6,104 nucleotides of DNA from Anaerolineales bacterium. GTDB lineage: Bacteria > Chloroflexota > Anaerolineae > Anaerolineales > Villigracilaceae. Below are positions 5,294 to 6,104 of this stretch, one piece after another; the stretch's first letter is position 1; each line of letters opens with the position of its first letter. The translations under genes and the position numbers were made by a program. The notes beneath the pieces are model-generated. The model ran no database searches and had not been told where the DNA came from. It worked only from the letters and a program-made list of their open reading frames with translations. The stretch spans positions 1-6,104 of the forward strand of contig JADGQD010000128.1 in the NCBI GenBank assembly GCA_017882065.1, read 5' to 3'.

Positions 5294-5302
5294 AGATTAC
5301 CC

Positions 5303-5962
5303 ATGGCGAAACAACGTATCTTACTGGTTGATGATCACGAAGTTGTCCGATTGGGGTTGAAATCGCTCCTGGAGCGCCATCCCCAGTTTGACGTGGTTGG
5401 CGAGGCGTCTTCGGCGCGTGAGGCGATGGAAATTGTGAATAGCTCACACCCGGATGTGGTGGTGATGGATATCCGATTGCCGGGCACTTCCGGGATCGAG
5501 GCCTGCGAGGAAATTACCGGGCGTTTTCCGGAGATAAAGGTAATCATGTTGACCTCCTACGCCGAAGACGAGATGCTTTTCTCGGCCATCCGCGCTGGGG
5601 CTTCGGGATATATCCTGAAACAAATTGGCGGCGAGGATCTGGTCCGGGCGCTCGAAGCGGTCGGGCGTGGCGAGGCCATGCTCGACCCGACGGTGACCCA
5701 GCGGGTCTTCCAGGAAGTGCGCCGGGCGGTGAAAGAAGAGGAAGCCTCTGCTTTCGCCCATCTCAGTCAGCAGGAGAAACATGTCCTGCTGCTCGTCTCG
5801 GAAGGCAAGACAAACCGTGAGATCGCCAAGGCGCTCTTCCTCGGCGAAGGGACGGTGCGCAACTATGTCAGCAGCATCCTCTCCAAACTGAGTGTTAATA
5901 ACCGCGCCGAAGCCGCCGCATATGCAGTGGGGCATAACCTGCGCGAGTACATTGCAATGTAG
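5303..5962 (+). CDS. NarL/FixJ-family response regulator (receiver plus LuxR-type HTH)
   Basis: This is a two-component transcription factor: phosphorylation of the receiver by a sensor kinase should control DNA binding by the C-terminal domain. The product has 219 residues, typical of the family. The receiver (about 5-122) has the acidic pair Asp10-Asp11, the phosphoacceptor Asp56 in VVVMDIRLPGTSG, the switch Thr84 in IMLTSY and Lys106 in YILKQ, so it should be phosphorylatable. A charged linker (about 130-150) leads to a LuxR-type helix-turn-helix (about 152-215), with LSQQEKHVLLLVSEGKTNREIA (154-175, split here only by helix) and the recognition helix region GTVRNYVSSILSKL (183-196). The HTH wording resembles DevR/DosR-like regulators. 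No sensor kinase is in the window, so the partner and target genes are unknown. It has its own promoter, and no terminator is visible between it and the tRNA. The exact orthologue is not recognised, so no symbol is given. Confidence 0.93.
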   Translation: MAKQRILLVDDHEVVRLGLKSLLERHPQFDVVGEASSAREAMEIVNSSHPDVVVMDIRLPGTSGIEACEEITGRFPEIKVIMLTSYAEDEMLFSAIRAGASGYILKQIGGEDLVRALEAVGRGEAMLDPTVTQRVFQEVRRAVKEEEASAFAHLSQQEKHVLLLVSEGKTNREIAKALFLGEGTVRNYVSSILSKLSVNNRAEAAAYAVGHNLREYIAM

Positions 5963-5980
5963 TTCGAGCGGGCTTGCAGG

Positions 5981-6008
5981 TTGACAAAATCTTAGTTTCG
6001 GATAAAAT
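5981..6008 (+). promoter_or_regulatory. Strong promoter for tRNA-Leu
   Basis: A perfect TTGACA (5981-5986) and TAAAAT (6003-6008, 5 of 6) are separated by 16 nt. Transcription would start around 6014-6016, only about 4-6 nt before the mature tRNA 5' end. It begins 18 nt after the response regulator stop. Confidence 0.82.
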
Positions 6009-6019
6009 ACAACCCGCAC

Positions 6020-6104
6020 GCCGAAGTGGCGGAACTGGCAGACGCGCTAGGTTCAGGGCTTAGTGGCCTTACGGTCGTGAGGGTTCAAGTCCCTCCTTCG
6101 GCAC
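6020..6104 (+). tRNA. tRNA-Leu (anticodon CAG), 3' CCA cut by or just past the window end
   Basis: A full class II cloverleaf is visible. The acceptor stem is GCCGAAG (6020-6026) with CTTCGGC (6096-6102), and A6103 is the discriminator base, as leucine tRNAs require. The anticodon stem is CTAGG (6047-6051) with CTTAG (6059-6063), including one G-T pair. The 7-nt loop TTCAGGG carries anticodon CAG at 6054-6056, which reads CUG codons. The long variable arm GGCC-TTAC-GGTC follows. The T arm is GAGGG-TTCAAGT-CCCTC. The arrangement is very like E. coli tRNA-Leu(CAG). The final C at 6104 may be the first base of an encoded CCA, but the window stops there. Confidence 0.96.

Noticed and set aside
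5087..5302. N-terminal extension of the response regulator beginning inside glpX
   Set aside because: The extra 72 residues are translated from glpX codons and the intergenic promoter; a good Shine-Dalgarno and the receiver-domain start both point to 5303.
5444..6019. - strand open frame of 191 codons opposite the response regulator and tRNA promoter
   Set aside because: It would run through the tRNA promoter region and is fully antisense to a clear two-domain regulator; no family resemblance.
6020..6104. tRNA-Leu as an integration (attB) site of a mobile element
   Set aside because: tRNA 3' ends are common integration sites, but the window stops at the tRNA and shows no integrase or duplicated tRNA end, so there is nothing to support it.
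1..6104. A hidden undescribed system, mobile element or CRISPR array
   Set aside because: Nearly every base is accounted for by conserved housekeeping genes and short regulatory gaps; I found no spaced direct repeats, terminal inverted repeats or unfamiliar gene.

Overview
The window is an ordinary bacterial housekeeping segment. All genes are on the + strand, tightly packed and of moderate GC. It holds the 3' end of rpsB (ribosomal protein S2), then tsf (EF-Ts), pyrH (UMP kinase), frr (ribosome recycling factor), uppS (undecaprenyl diphosphate synthase), cdsA (CDP-diglyceride synthetase), glpX (class II fructose-1,6-bisphosphatase), a NarL/LuxR-type response regulator and tRNA-Leu(CAG). The order rpsB-tsf-pyrH-frr-uppS-cdsA is one of the most conserved in bacteria. 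I see no mobile element, CRISPR array, phage gene or defence system, and no convincing undescribed system.

Organism: clearly a bacterium. The short 200-residue EF-Ts, the long acidic C-terminal tail on S2, an actinobacterial-looking GlpX (from memory) and strong AGGAGG ribosome binding sites would fit Chloroflexota, perhaps Anaerolineae. This is an inference with low to moderate confidence; no single feature is diagnostic.

Layout: 1-1108 carries rpsB and tsf and ends in a perfect-stem intrinsic terminator (1111-1146). pyrH (1167-1883) lies just behind that terminator and is followed by a second terminator-like hairpin (1920-1957). A candidate promoter (1998-2027) then precedes frr-uppS-cdsA-glpX (2063-5205), whose genes are separated by 29 nt, an 11 nt overlap and 23 nt. 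A well-formed sigma70-type promoter (5253-5281) precedes the response regulator (5303-5962). A second one (5981-6008) precedes tRNA-Leu (6020 to the window end).

Together the genes link translation (S2, EF-Ts, RRF, tRNA), pyrimidine nucleotide supply (PyrH), envelope lipid synthesis (UppS for the peptidoglycan lipid carrier, CdsA for phospholipids) and gluconeogenesis (GlpX). The most interesting details are a three-codon GTG mini-ORF with a strong Shine-Dalgarno between frr and uppS, in frame with uppS; the isolation of pyrH between two terminator-like hairpins; a five-residue repeat in the S2 tail; and glpX following cdsA where dxr and rseP are often found.
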